Origin: Heligmosomoides polygyrus polygyrus
Lineage: Eukaryota; Nematoda; Chromadorea; Rhabditida; Heligmosomidae
Reading direction: 5' to 3'
Assembly (NCBI GenBank): GCA_947396885.1
Contig: OX377202.1
Location: 23,746,001 to 23,810,000 of the forward strand
Length of the DNA stretch: 64,000 bases
Numbering within the stretch: the stretch's first letter is position 1; each line of letters begins with the position of its first letter. Positions 45,286 through 57,012 of this stretch are shown here, in pieces. Position numbers and translations under genes: made by a program. Below the pieces are notes generated by a model. That model worked only from the letters and a program-made list of their open reading frames with translations. It did not search any database and was not told the DNA's origin.

Positions 45286-45524
45286 ATCTGCTCGACGGTC
45301 GTCGTTAGGGTATCGAAATTATCGCAAAGTGATATATTATGCATAGTACATAAGATAGTGACTGTTACAGCGGTGAATGAGCGGACGGATGCAGAGACAG
45401 ACTCACTGACAAGCGCGCACCTTTCATGTGCATTAGCGAAGCCTCGAGAATCACGTTGGGAGGCGAATTCTACGTGGACTGTTTGAGCTTTATGAAGGTG
45501 AAAGGATGACATTCGACATCAATA
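45286..45524. other. No gene recognised; weak candidate for a distant RPA1 exon rejected
   Basis: CTGTTACAG|CGGTGAATG at 45370 has an acceptor and a compatible phase for RPA1, but the peptide lacks conserved residues. Confidence 0.3.
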
Positions 45525-45595
45525 GGTCCTTTCATGGGATGCGCCACGCATTGTGTTTCTGCGTAATATCGTGGAGGCCACTTAAATAACTTGGA
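45525..45595 (-). mobile_element. SINE family S1, fragment
   Basis: TCATGGGATGCGCCACGCAT and ATATCGTGGAGGCCACTTAA match the S1 body in complement. Confidence 0.55.
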
Positions 45596-46204
45596 AGTGG
45601 CCTAAGAAGGGTAATTCTGTGCTTTACACCTTCCAGAGCAGTCTGGGAGCAATTTACTGACCCGTAATAGTGCAAGATTTTGTAGACAGGAGCCTAAGAG
45701 GCGCATTGAATCGATGGAAGTTTTGGTAGAGCCAGCGCCAGATCTACCCTAGTGGGAACGGAGCATCGCTAAACAAGCGAAACAAATGTAAACAATGTGG
45801 AATCTCCCGGCCAGGACATTGCAAAGAAAGGTTCCCTCGGCTCGTAGGTCTATTCACGATATTGTCTCTGTAAATTAGCCTGGTTTCAGTTTTGTCGCCG
45901 CTCTCAAAGAGTATATTGCCCCTCCCTCCCCCGGCGGCAAATTTCGAGATGAACTATTTTGCAAGGACAAAACTCTAAACCAGTCTACGAGATGACCTTA
46001 TTTGCAGTTTCCTAGAAGAGGAAGACCACGCTGTTTACGTTTGTTGCGCTTCTCTAGCGGTACCCCCTGCCCCTCAACCAGGGTGGATCCAGTATATTTT
46101 GCGTGAGTGGGAGATGGAGAGCTTGCCAGGTATTCTAGAAGTATCCACCTCCACTGACTGCGTTGTCTTCGACATCGACGGATCATATTTGATTGCTATT
46201 GGTA
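45596..46204. other. No gene recognised
   Basis: Short open frames only. Confidence 0.35.
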
Positions 46205-46405
46205 GCCTGAGCACCCGATAGTGCATTCAGAAGAGGCGCCGACCATCGCGCGTGCCTGAATCAAGGTTCTTATTTTACATTTCCCACCGAGGCCAACTAA
46301 GTATTCCTCAGCCCGGGTTGTTGAATTGGAATTGGACTTGTTCAGTAAAGATAAGACATTGATTTGCCATTGGCTGACCACCACACGTCGTTGAATAGGC
46401 CAAAT
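46205..46405 (+). mobile_element. SINE family S1, diverged copy lacking tail
   Basis: GAAGAGGCGCCGACCATCGC, AAGGTTCTTATTTTACATTTCC and TTGGCTGACCACCACACGTC align with the S1 body. It abuts the next, inverted copy. Confidence 0.55.
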
Positions 46406-46650
46406 AAAGGATAAAGGACAGCGTTACTCAATGCCTTTTGGGACGCGCCACGCATTCTACTTCTACGGTATGTCGTGGAGGCGATATGAATGTGTATTTG
46501 GCCATACTATGACTTGGGGTGGCCGGTCGATGAACAAGTCAGCGCTCTATCCTTCAGGTACAAGCCCGCTACCAATTCACCGACCCTGGGTGAATGGAAG
46601 GTTAGTTGGCCTGAGAGGGAAATCCGAACCAAGAACCTGGTCCCTTTATG
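46405..46650 (-). mobile_element. SINE family S1, well-preserved copy
   Basis: In complement: GGATAAAGGACAGCGTTACT, GCGCCACGCATTCTACTTCT, GGTCGATGAACAAGTCAGCG, and GAAATCCGAACCAAGAACCTGG (head, with B box) in order. Head-to-head or tail-to-tail arrangement with the copy at 46205. Confidence 0.7.
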
Positions 46651-46907
46651 GATCTGCCAGTTTTAGGCGAAAATCGATATTAATTATCCGATATTATTTA
46701 GTCAGTGGATCAATTTCGCTCGCCCTCTTCGAACAGGCAAGGGTCATCGTAACGGGATTTTGGTTTTGTCTTCGTATAGAATTGCAGGATCGCCACAGAA
46801 AATCGATAATATCAATCAATACTGATTTATTGGTTTGCGCTGATATCAATTACGTGGAGCGTGGCAGTGTAGCCGGAGGAGACGAGTAGGTCTATGTGTA
46901 TGTCAGA
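46651..46907. other. Short AT-rich gap
   Basis: Contains AATATCAATCAATACTGATT, a word also seen in the 31.4-kb tandem duplication. Confidence 0.3.
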
Positions 46908-47010
46908 TACGCATTAAAATTGCCTCCACGATGTCCCATAGAAGTAGAATGCGTGGCACATCCCAATAGGGATTGATTAACGCTGTTTTTCATCGTTATC
47001 CTTCACCAGT
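46908..47010 (+). mobile_element. SINE family S1, 3' fragment
   Basis: ATTGCCTCCACGATGTCCCA, TAGAAGTAGAATGCGTGGCA and the tail GCTGTTTTTCATCGTTATCC. Together with the copies at 46205 and 46405 this suggests that the copy at 46405 was inserted into an older + strand copy. Confidence 0.6.
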
Positions 47011-47039
47011 CACGACATGGACTCTGTACGGGCTTTTAC

Positions 47040-47880
47040 ATCGCTGGCCAGGCTCACTTATACATATTGTGCGCTGCGGTAGTAGTCATACGTGGACGAG
47101 CGGTTGGACGAACATGTGAACACGCAACGGTGTACATTCGGACAGTCTGATGAAGGGGCGCACGCGTAGATGGTACATCGTTGGTTGGACACAGCTTCGG
47201 CCGAGGTGGGCCAAGCATCGTGACGGTTTCAAGCAGCCAATTAGGCTCACAATCTCGGTTTCTGCCACCCGTTCGCTGCTGAAGCATCGCGCCCGCCAGG
47301 TGAGGTTCTTCGACCTGCGTGCTGACTACGGTAACTGGTTTGCGGCGATGAAGACGTGACCGCTGGCGAATATTGTTCCACGAAGAGGAGGCGTTCGGGA
47401 CGACATTGTGGTCCCAAAATGGTTCCGTGACGTACGACAGATAGCGCGTATCGCGCGTAAATGGGTGTACGTCCAGTTGTCAGATAAGAGAACTTCTGGT
47501 CGAACTGAGAACTGCGATGTTCGGCGTCACGTGCCGGAGGAGCGAGCCAGTGCGCCTGGGCGGTCAGATGACCGCTTAATGGGTGAGTACGTCTTGGGCG
47601 AGTGCGGTACCACTGACGATACACGAACTGTTCGGACGAACGCAAGGCGGCCACCAGACAGCTGACTTCCTTGTTTGTTGTTGTCCGACGGCGAGAGAAA
47701 GCGCAGTGGCGCGGAAGCAAAGCGCCTGTGAAGGTGAACTGGCTGGTTGGTCGAAGGACGATTGAAGCGAGCGCTGTGGAGGTCAGCTGGAGGCAAGACG
47801 GTGGACAAGAGAGGTGGTGGGAATCCACAAAGACGTCTAACCCAAGACTGGCTACCAAGCAATCAACGCATATTTAAGAC
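47040..47880. promoter_or_regulatory. GC-rich patch, candidate promoter or LTR-like segment
   Basis: GC-rich relative to its surroundings, with a TATTTAAG near 47871. Both strands are open for long stretches (203 codons on the minus strand at 47247-47858), consistent with composition. No gag, protease or polymerase motif is visible. No function is claimed. Confidence 0.2.
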
Positions 47881-48099
47881 ACACACTGGCAAGGTGGGAA
47901 TGTGCAGCCGTTCGCATAAGAGTAGAAAAATTGGTCCGTTCTTGTTGCCTACAGTGCGGCTTTTTCCTTTGCCCCTCAGAAATTTGAAAAAAGAGCTCGA
48001 CTTCAGAGACTGACTCTAATGAGTGACCATATTCGCGCGACAGTACAGGGCATAGGTAGTAGTGATCTGTTTTCATTGCTTATTGGCGACGTTAAACCA

Positions 48100-48310
48100 A
48101 AGGATAAAAGGGACAAAATCGACATTAGGTAATCCCTCTTTAGGATGCGCCACGCATTCTACTTCTACGGGATATTGTGAGGCAATTTGAAAGCGTATTT
48201 CGCCCCTACAATGTATACTTGCGGTGGCCAACCAATGGAGAAATCAGTGTTCTTGCCAGAGGAGTCTTGTACCAATTCACGGACCCCGAAGGGATGGAGG
48301 GCTGGGCAAA
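48100..48310 (-). mobile_element. SINE family S1, diverged copy
   Basis: In complement: GGATGCGCCACGCATTCTAC, ATATTGTGAGGCAATTTG, TGCGGTGGCCAACCAATGG and CCAATTCACGGACCCCGAAG. The head is missing. Confidence 0.65.
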
Positions 48311-51300
48311 AATCTCCGAAACATGAAACTATGAATTCATTCAGTGTGCGTAATTCCATGAAAAAGTTGGTAACAGACGTCAACATAATTAAACGATATC
48401 GGTTACTATCATTTACAGAGATAAAAATGCAGCTAATAGTATGCCCGGCTGTTAACTGGTGGTTGAAGTATAACCGCTCTTCATTTCTGATGTTTTCTAA
48501 TTAGAAAAAATCGAGAAGAACTAGCAATACGAGATTTCCTAATAAATCGACCGATAGTAAATAATCTTCTTCGTAAAAATTGTGTATAATTATAATATAA
48601 TGAATAGAAAATAATTTACGTGTGGCTACGAGAACAAATGACTCGGGAAGACCACTAGTCATCCATTCTTAATGCGAATACGAGTCGAGTTCTGTTAGAA
48701 AATGCCACTATGTACATAGAGAGAAAAGGCTTCATAGATTGCTTTTGCACTCAGTCGAGGTGGAAAATGTATGGGTTTACATCTACCGTCACTTGTCAGC
48801 CAATAGGGAAGATCTTCGACTCAATGAAACGGTGAGACGAGTCGTTCTATAAAGGAATTGAAATGGTTTTCAATTCTGTTTACAACAATTTATGGAATGG
48901 GTTCATTAATTCAATTGGCTGCTTTTTGTTAGTCACATGAATTAGTGATTCCATTCCATGAAATGTAGTCAGACATAGATGTCAAAACAGCGGAATTTCT
49001 GCACCGAAAGGGCACACTTCACCATTCCTTTAAGTCTAGCGGTTTCCCTATCTACTGATATGTGTCGGTTTTATCGTTCCACGAGTGTAAACTTATGCGT
49101 TTCCCACGTCGATTGAGTTCAAAAGCATTCCATAAAGCCCTTTCTCCCCTTGTGTAGAGTTGTCTTCTAATCCAACTCGTATTCGCGTTAAGGATGGATG
49201 ATTAAAGGTCTTCCTATCGCTGTCCTACGCAGCAAGGCCAAAGTCCAGTGCGACCAAGGAAAGTGTGGGGGTCGCTGGCGCACTTTGCCTAGAGCATCAG
49301 AGTCAGGTACAATGACCTTCGTAATGCTGGTGCACTGAAGGTTACGTGCAGAAGGGGAGCTATCTATGCAAATGCTGTTTATAGTCAACTGCTGATCGGG
49401 TTCGCGATGCCCTGGGGGTTCATGTTTACCCACAATGGAACGTCATCGACGACTATTTTCAGGCGAAGAGGACACGCTGACTTCGCCGTCGGCTCGACTT
49501 GTGATGGGCTGTTTGGCGCGAGGCGGAACTGGAGCGTTCGATTTGCTGATGACTCCAGAGTACTCGGAGTAGACCGAGGAAGATGCCACTGCGATGGTTT
49601 CAGGTCCCCCTAGATCTTTCACGCCGCTCAATCGATATCGGTCGTTCGCGTGCTACATGCTTCGGGTATAAACTCTATACCCCCGGTAGCTAGACGGCTC
49701 AGAGTTGTACTAAATGTCCAAAAAATCTAACCACCATGATTTTAGCTCTGAAATCTCCGAGGATGCAAGATAGTCAATTTAAACGGATTTTTTGGAGAAA
49801 TTCTTGAAAAAGAAAATTTTCAAGGACCCACGTCTAAAGCGCTCACAAAAAGTGTGATTGAAATTTCCTCGGAGGAGCTTTTGAGGAATTTAAAAAAGTA
49901 AAAGCATACCAAGGCTTCAGTTGGAGCAGTGAATAAGTTTGAAGGATGGCTTGTTCCAGTAGTCCTCCGGTTGTGTTTCCAACCGCTCGCACTGACTGAT
50001 TTCGCATCTGAAAGAGGTTCTATGTTTCAAACTTCGCGATAATATGAGAGCTAGCGATATCGATTTTCTGCGCGTTCTAATCGATGTCGGGGTGCTTACG
50101 CGGTAGCGATATCGTAGTCTGTTGTCTCTCAGAACGCGCCAGAACTTTACCAACGGGGATAAGTAAGGATCTAGATCTCGAGCATATCTGTCCTCAATTG
50201 GATTTTCGACCTACGGTAGCGATACCGTAATATTTGCGGCGCCTTAAACCTAAGTTGTTACGGAAAAAAATCGACCAGCTGTTGTGGTCTGCAGCTAACC
50301 GGTAGGTATTGGAGGTCGAGTATGGGTTCATACGAGCTGCGTTTGGGGCCTCTTATTCTGTGTATTGATTATTTGGTATTGATTGGTGTTCATTTGTCCT
50401 TTCGAGTGTTGATGTAGGTTCATGGTACAAGACCGAGAATGGCTGGCAAGGCTTGGACCCTTGAAAATATCAGTAGCTATGAAATACACGGCGGACGGAT
50501 TTTTAGAGGGAAAACCACTCAGTGATCGAACAAATCGATACAATCTGCTGCGGAAGTATGGCTGCACGGAAATCGATCCTAATCAATCGCCTAGGTTTTT
50601 CTGTCGCATTGGTCATTGACAGCTTAACCCTTATAGGGGTTCTGGCGTGTTAAAATGAGCAAATAGCTGACCCAGATATGGGTCATAAACAGTGGGACTC
50701 GATCCTACTCCTGCAATAGGTAGGGCGGGCCACCGAGCCGGTGTTGGGTTTCCTCGACTATGAATAGGATGGGAGATTGATTGTCGTGTTTGTGACGGAT
50801 CCAGATGGTCGTTGGAGCCCTGGCTCTGTTTTTAAGTGCTACATGTAAAGAATGTGAAGTTGTGGCTGGGCAGGACAATACTTCACGCAGGATTGGCTCC
50901 ATCCCAGCAAGGGGTATGTTGAAGTTTGGCCTGCGGTGCGAATCGAAAAATTCGAAAAATTGGTGGAAAAAACAATAAAGGAGTGACGCCCGTTCTTACC
51001 ATGGGGTATACTGGACGAATAAACACGTTTACTTTCCTTGAAGACTAACAGTGCGATCGAGCAAGGAGATAGCCCTATTCTACCCCTTTCTTAGCTCCTT
51101 TAAAGGCACAAATAGCCAAGGTTCATCGTCCCTCGTGATCACAGCGGTCTCTTCCCTTTCAATGTGATATTTGTCGATTTTTAATGCAGTGATTTTTACC
51201 CATGACCAGCGTTCATTGACCATGTGTGCCCGTCACAAACACGGTAATCAGTCACCTGTTCTATTTTTAGTCGAGGAAGTCCAAAAGGCCCTTTCTGGCT

Positions 51301-51900
51301 AGTTTGGATGGTAATCTCGCAAGGGTTTGATCGAAACTTTCTGTTTCTGACCCTCGCTTAGGTCATGTAGTTTAAGCACCGTCCAACCTTTACATGGATT
51401 GCGCTGCTGTCAAGCTAGCGACAAGTAAGCGCCTGGACGATCGATTAATATCGATTTTCCACACAACTATGCTTCCTAGGGGGGGGGTTGTCAATTTTTC
51501 CGTCTTGATAGTCTGCCATCTGCACGGATTGAACGGTAGTCCTCAGGGGTACAGATCAGTTTTTCGAATTCCTAGGACTAGCCACTGTTCTACTAGCACT
51601 ATGAATGCTCGCGTAGGGAACTAAATGTATACAAATCGAGAAAAGCCAGAGAATACACCCCAATTGCAGGTTTGCAAGTATAAACGCACCCCCAGCCTCC
51701 ACTGACCAAAGATATTGTTTTGCAAATCATCCCCTTGGATGAGGTGATTTAGGAAACCCTACAAATATCGATCCATCTTAACCTTATAAAGCCTTTAGCT
51801 ATCGAATATTATCGTTCTCTGCCCATTTCCCCCTTGGTCAACTTTGAAGCGTCGAATTTGCAGAAAAAAAGCGAAAATACTGCAAGACAAGAGGTCCGAC
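48311..51900. other. No gene recognised
   Basis: AT-rich to about 49150, then mixed composition. A run of G occurs at about 51480-51487. Open frames (for example 49188-49433 minus, 49407-49613 plus) are short and unrecognised. Repeated GCGATATCG / CGGTAGCGAT words lie at 50050-50230. Confidence 0.35.
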
Positions 51901-51919
51901 ACCTGAACCGGTCGCTTTG

Positions 51920-52130
51920 AAGCAGTATTTCTGCTCTTTTGCCTATTCGATGCTTAGAAGGTATTGTCTTCTGCAACTGTACGATTCCATAATGAACTCC
52001 TGGGGCCCTGACGCGGTAGGCTCGAGGACTTTGCAAAAAAGGAACGTATTTTTCTACTCTTTGAAGGGACTTGGTTCTCGGAGAGTGGTTCATTTTTACC
52101 GTCCATACCCCCCCTTGGTTAGGTAGACTG
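51920..52130. mobile_element. F3-family fragment (right half)
   Basis: CCTATTCGATGCTTAGAAGG, TCTTCTGCAACTGTACGATTCC and GTTCTCGGAGAGTGGTTCAT align with 9590-9780 and 30540-30744. The left terminal repeat was not found. Confidence 0.6.
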
Positions 52131-53600
52131 ATAGACCGAATGCTGCGCAATGTATTTTTTCATGCCCCACCCCCACTTCATATAGGCAGCAGAAGTAGTA
52201 GCTGAAGAGAAGGTGGGGGGGGGGGGGGGCAGCGGGCGCTGTTGACCAGACGATTGTTTTCCTCGTGTGCGCCGTTCTCCATGGCTTGTTAGTTGATCAA
52301 AAGTTGTTATACGTTGTTAGTTTTAGTTACTGTCGATTTGGAGAGCTAGTAAAAGCCCTAGAGGAGCCCTTAAGGTCCCTGCGGAACGCTAACATAGAAG
52401 CTCTTCGTTGACCAGTTGTTGATTTTCGGTTTTGTTCGTTGTTGTTGAAGTTGTTGATGATGTTTACGTTCTGTTTCTGTTATGAGGAGGGAAGGAATAA
52501 AGTGTTGTAATCGAAGCGAAGCGAATCATCTGTACATCTTTATTAAGAAGCATCCGTCCAGGGACGAGGTGCCCCGACGATCAGATCGTCGTACAAATCA
52601 TGAAATTCGTTCATATGTAAAGCTGATGGCCCGGCATCGGAGACAACCACAATGGTTTATGAAAGCATAGAGAGCGGTGGACGACGGCGACGAGCTCTTC
52701 TACGTCGGCGGCTGGTCAGCCGAGAGGCGACGTCGAACACACGCACACTTGTTCTGGCTGAAGACGTACAGCGGCAGAACGCGTCGAGATCTCAGTGACT
52801 AGTGACAAGCGAGTTTAGTGTGCCCTGAAAGAAGCAGCGAGATCAGTATGAGGTCCACTGGCGGGAGCTCAAAGCCATCTGAAGCCCTCATCCTTCAGAA
52901 GACCTGCCCGAAATGTTGCAATTCCTCACCTTGAGGACACGGCAGGTCGTGGCGGCCGCGTTAAGTTGGCCTGGTTGGCGAACCGCGACGTCGGCTGAGG
53001 TTGCCGATAGGCGAACTCGAGGGTGTCGCGGGTCGGGTGGATGATGCTGATCATGTTGAGTTGGTTGGGTGGAGAGCAGAAGAGGGTATTCAGAAGCAGT
53101 TAGAAGCGGTTACCCGGGGTCTTCTAGCAGATCAGCGGCCTCGTCAGCGCCGCTTATATAGTCGGGCGCCTCGCCGACTCCGCCCCGCAGCGCGCTCGTC
53201 GCACAGGGGTCCGCCGCACTTGGCCGATGACGCTACAGATCACCCGGGCACCGCGCCAAGTGCCGCCCTTCGCCAGTCGCCGCCGTCTCGGCGCCCGGCT
53301 GCCTACGGTAGCGAGCTGCAGCGCCCGTACAGCCGGTTTGGCGGCGCGCGCCCGTCTGGTGTACGGTAGACGGAGCGGCGCTTGACTCAGAGCGGAGGAG
53401 TTACGGCACGGAGTCAGGCGAACTGTTAGTCAGCGTTCCCGGAAATGCGCCGTCCACTATTGTGCCCTCGTCACCTGTGTGGTGGTCGTGGAACTCGGCC
53501 GGAAGTCGTTACCGATTCGCTGTGCTTTGTGACTGCATTCGATGCTGAATTGCTTCAAGATGTCGAAGGTGTTCACTGAATAGGAATAGCTTCGGGGAAA
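52131..53600. other. Poly-G run and GC-rich patch, no gene recognised
   Basis: A G run lies at 52217-52229. From about 52680 to 53400 the sequence is GC-rich, with TTATATAG at 53154 in CGCCGCTTATATAGTCGGGC. TTGGCGAACCGCGACG at about 52975 faintly resembles the start of a primer-binding region of LTR elements, but no paired LTR or polyprotein is visible. A 62-codon frame at 52482-52670 (basic, R/H-rich) is unrecognised. Confidence 0.3.
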
Positions 53601-53835
53601 TGCGAAAGCTTACCAAATGCAACGCCTCAGTCGCCAACTTCGGCTAACTTCATTCGCATGTTTGAAGCCCTCCATGAACAACATGGTGTTGAGGGCTTTG
53701 TGTTATAATTCTTGGGTTGCTGCAGTGCACATTTCAGTAGCAGAAACGTCAACGAATGTCTGCAAGTCAGCTGACGGTGTTTTGTTGTTAGTTGTTTTGT
53801 GAAAATTAATGAATAAATAAATAAACAAATAAAAC
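53601..53835 (+). repeat. Dispersed repeat ending in an AATAAATAAATA tail
   Basis: GTGCACATTTCAGTAGCAGA...CGAATGTCTGCAAGTCAGCT at 53725-53775 recurs diverged at 55095-55165 (GTGCACATTTCAGAAGCATA...CGAATGTCTGTAAGCTCAAC). The segment ends with AATGAATAAATAAATAAAC, suggesting the 3' end of a non-LTR element. Confidence 0.5.
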
Positions 53836-55929
53836 ATATGTATATACATGTATTCGACTGTAACGAAAGTTCTCTACGTTCTAGCTTGAATATTCCCGTC
53901 ATTGTTTCAATTTTGACTCCAAGACTTCATATGAGGCCTTGATTCCCTTACATAAAGAGAAACATGTAGTTTTAAATGCATATGAAATATGAAAGCTGAC
54001 TGTCAGAAACTGAATATGGGCACTTTCCGTGGCAACAGAAGAACCCGATTTTTGTGCCAGTGAGCCCTATGGCGTAAATCTGGCCAAAATTTTGATGCGG
54101 TTGGTGCTACGTTAGAAAGTGTTCTCCTCTTTTTTCTTCTTAAAGATTTTTCTCTAAAAAGTGCAGTAAAGTACTTAAGACTCTTTGATCCAGAAGTAGA
54201 CTTAAAACGACAGAACGTCTTGCTCAAAATAGAGGACTGTTCAGTGTACCTGGCAGTGGCATAGCGAAAATAATTTTCGCAATTTATCAAAGGTTTGAAG
54301 TTCAAAAAATGTCCTGGTGAGCCGCCTTCTTGCATAAGGGAAGGCAATAAGGTCACTCTGACTGTTCCCTTTGGTCTGCTGCCTCGACAAATGGAACGCC
54401 AATGGCTGCTTTCGGTTTCTCTCATGAGTGGAAAAAGAATGAGGTTTTTTGAAATCCCGGGTAAATATTATGCAGTGCATGTCGTGGCCGGCTATGCAAA
54501 GGGGTTTGCGAAAAATTTAGAGAGGAAATAGCTTCATGAAATCATCTTGAAGCTTCTGGGCCACCTCCAAAGATTACGTTTCGTATTTGACGATTTGCTG
54601 GTGATAAAGTTCAGAATGGAGTCTAGTAGGCAGGCAAGCTAACTAGATTAGGACATACATAGTGGTTAGCATCTGAAAACAAAGTATGAAAATCTGTTGA
54701 AGATTTGTTCTGCTTCTCCCATTTGACGATCGGCAACCCAAAATGAGACGCCGTTAAATTCATGCGTAGAAAAACTGAAGAATTCGGATTTTAAAGTCAT
54801 CGATTTATTTTGTTAATCTATTGGTAAGTTGCTTACACAAGCTTATTTTTGCGAATTTCTCAAAAAGTTTTTAGAAGAGAAATCTCACCGTGAACGAAGT
54901 GATGTAAAATATTGCTCCGAAGGCTATGAGTTTTACCTGACCAAGTCTTCATAAGTGGAAAATTGTTACAAGCTTATTTTTTTCTGCGAAAGTATGCCAA
55001 GTGCAACTATGATTGAAAAGGTTAATGCTACACGGAGTTATTATTCGTTGAAGTTAGAAGTAAACACGGCGAAAACGCGGTCGGGCCTAATAGAGTGCAC
55101 ATTTCAGAAGCATAGGCGTCTGCGAATGTCTGTAAGCTCAACCGACAGTATTGTAGTTGTGTGAATCTCTGTAATCACTGAAAAAGTGTCGTGAGAACGA
55201 ATGTGTAGCCAACCTTTGCAACTTCAGTTCGCACTGAATCATTTGTGACCTGCTTTCTTAATGTCGATAATGACGGCGTATTTCTCACAGGGCCATCGGC
55301 ATGTAGTTCCTTTATGAGGGTATTGAGATAGAGACCCCGCGTCATTTATTTATTACACAGCTTCTACAATAATTCAGTTAACATAACGGATCTGAACTAT
55401 TTGGCTGTCTTCACTAGTGAGCAGGAAAAAGAGAGCAGATCTTACCACGATTTTTCTCCTCAAAAAGCTGTACAACGACAGGTAGATACGACGATATTAT
55501 GACATCGTCTTCATATGTTTGGAGTAAAGCTATTGCTTGTTGATGTTTTTAAATGTGATTGTTGTTGACTGGTGAGACCGATAGCGTTTTGTTCTTTTTT
55601 TTGCCTTGTATTTCTATGCGTGAATCATAATAGCGCTTTGAATGGTTAAATAAATAAATGAAAATAAGACATTAATTTTTGAATTCGCGCAAAGGCAAAT
55701 ATTTGGTTATCGTAAGCATTGAGTTGAGCTCCCACGAAACTCTATGTGTCAGACATGTAGGTCTTTCTAAAATGATAACCCTTGCCACTTCAGAGCTATT
55801 ATACATACGTTACGTTACGTTTCACTTCGGAAGGAAGCTTGACATACAGATCACCTCCTTTACAACGACTGCTGAAGCTGTAGTAAGAAACTGTAATCCC
55901 CATAAGATGTTTGCGGTGCAGATGCAAAT
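53836..55929. other. No gene recognised
   Basis: Includes the second copy of the 53.7-kb repeat (55095-55165). A 140-codon minus-strand frame at 54003-54425 and a 78-codon plus frame at 54295-54531 overlap; neither has a recognisable domain. AATAAATAAATGAAAA at 55646 is another possible retroelement tail. Confidence 0.35.
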
Positions 55930-56150
55930 GATAAAGGACGAAGAACTCCGTGAGTCACTGCCTGTTTAGGACGCACCACGCATTCTACCTCCGTGGATTA
56001 TTAAGGAGGCAAATTGGGTGTGTTTGGCTACTTGGCTTTTACAGCGATAAGGGTGGTCAGCAAACGGACAATTCAGGGTTTCATCCTTTCCGAAAAAGCC
56101 TGGCTACCAATTCATCGGCCCAAACGAATGACGGAAGGCTGGGATGGGCG
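55930..56150 (-). mobile_element. SINE family S1, diverged copy
   Basis: In complement: GACGCACCACGCATTCTACC, GGTGGTCAGCAAACGGACAA, and CTACCAATTCATCGGCC. Confidence 0.6.
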
Positions 56151-56191
56151 GCAGCTAACCCAGATATGTATCTCGATTTAGTGTGGGGAAG

Positions 56192-56320
56192 AGGATAAAG
56201 GGTAAAGGACAGCGTTACTCAATCCCTTTTGAAATGCGCCCCGCCTCCTACTTCTACAGGATGTCGTGGAGGCGATTTGAATGCGTATTTGGCCACACCG
56301 TTGCTTGCGGTGGCCACACA
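56192..56320 (-). mobile_element. SINE family S1, 3' half, tandem to previous copy
   Basis: In complement: GGATAAAGGGTAAAGGACAG, AGGATGTCGTGGAGGCGATT, and GCTTGCGGTGGCCACA. Well preserved. Confidence 0.65.
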
Positions 56321-56754
56321 TTACTCTGCACTAGATGAGCGTATCAACGTTGAATAACTTCTAATAAACTAGCCAGCCACGGGGACCGGCACATGAGGAA
56401 GACAATCTTCTGGTCTTCCACTTCTTTGACTGTTTTACCTTATAATAAATAAAAAAATAATAATAATAAAAATATAAATATAGGAACTGTCGATTTTTCT
56501 CTCCGGTATTTTTTTGTGGCATATAGTAATATAAGCCAGGCAGAACTATGCACTTCCTTCCTAATTACCCAAGTAGGCATTGTTTAATCGCTAAAAATTT
56601 AAATAGAATGCAACTACATAACAGTGGGGTGCCATCCCTTTTGAGCGTCTAGCTATGCACATGCTATTCATTCGTGGTCACCACAATCGCCATAATTCGC
56701 GCGCGAGCCAAGATTAAGAATTAGGATTAAAGCTGCGCTAAATCTTCTCAATCT
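56321..56754. other. AT-rich gap
   Basis: AATAATAATAATAAAA microsatellite near 56455. TAATTACCCAAGT at 56562 matches 13 nt of nematode SL1 but no spliced-leader RNA gene (see rejected items). Confidence 0.4.
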
Positions 56755-57012
56755 TCTTTTAGATGCGTCACGCATTCTACTCATACTAGTCATGGAGATA
56801 ATTTGAATGCATATCTGGCCTACACAATGAATTGCGTTGGTCAGTCGATGAACAGTTCAGTGTTTTACATTCCTAGGCATGTCTAGTGCTATTTCACCGA
56901 CCTTGGAAGGATGAAAGGTCTGGTTAAGCTGGGCGAGAAACCTGCAACACGAACACGGGATCATGTGCGCGCTACAGGTGGCGCCTACTCCCTCCGCACC
57001 CCACTCGCCCTG
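56755..57012 (-). mobile_element. SINE family S1, near full-length copy
   Basis: In complement: TTAGATGCGTCACGCATTCT, TGGTCAGTCGATGAACAG, ACCGACCTTGGAAGGATG, and a diverged head ending GGCGCCTACTCCCTCCGC. Confidence 0.6.

Noticed and set aside
45370..45480. Candidate last exon of RPA1 (acceptor CTGTTACAG, phase-compatible, short frame to a stop)
   Set aside because: The peptide lacks the conserved SPS and GTG residues of the RPA1 C-terminus, and the implied intron would be 13 kb. Not better than chance.
47247..47858. 203-codon open frame on the minus strand in a GC-rich patch
   Set aside because: No recognisable domain, both strands are open, and the composition alone explains the absence of stops.
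56562..56574. TAATTACCCAAGT, 13 nt shared with the nematode spliced leader SL1
   Set aside because: The rest of the 22-nt leader does not match, and there is no donor site or Sm-binding site in the expected place. A chance match.
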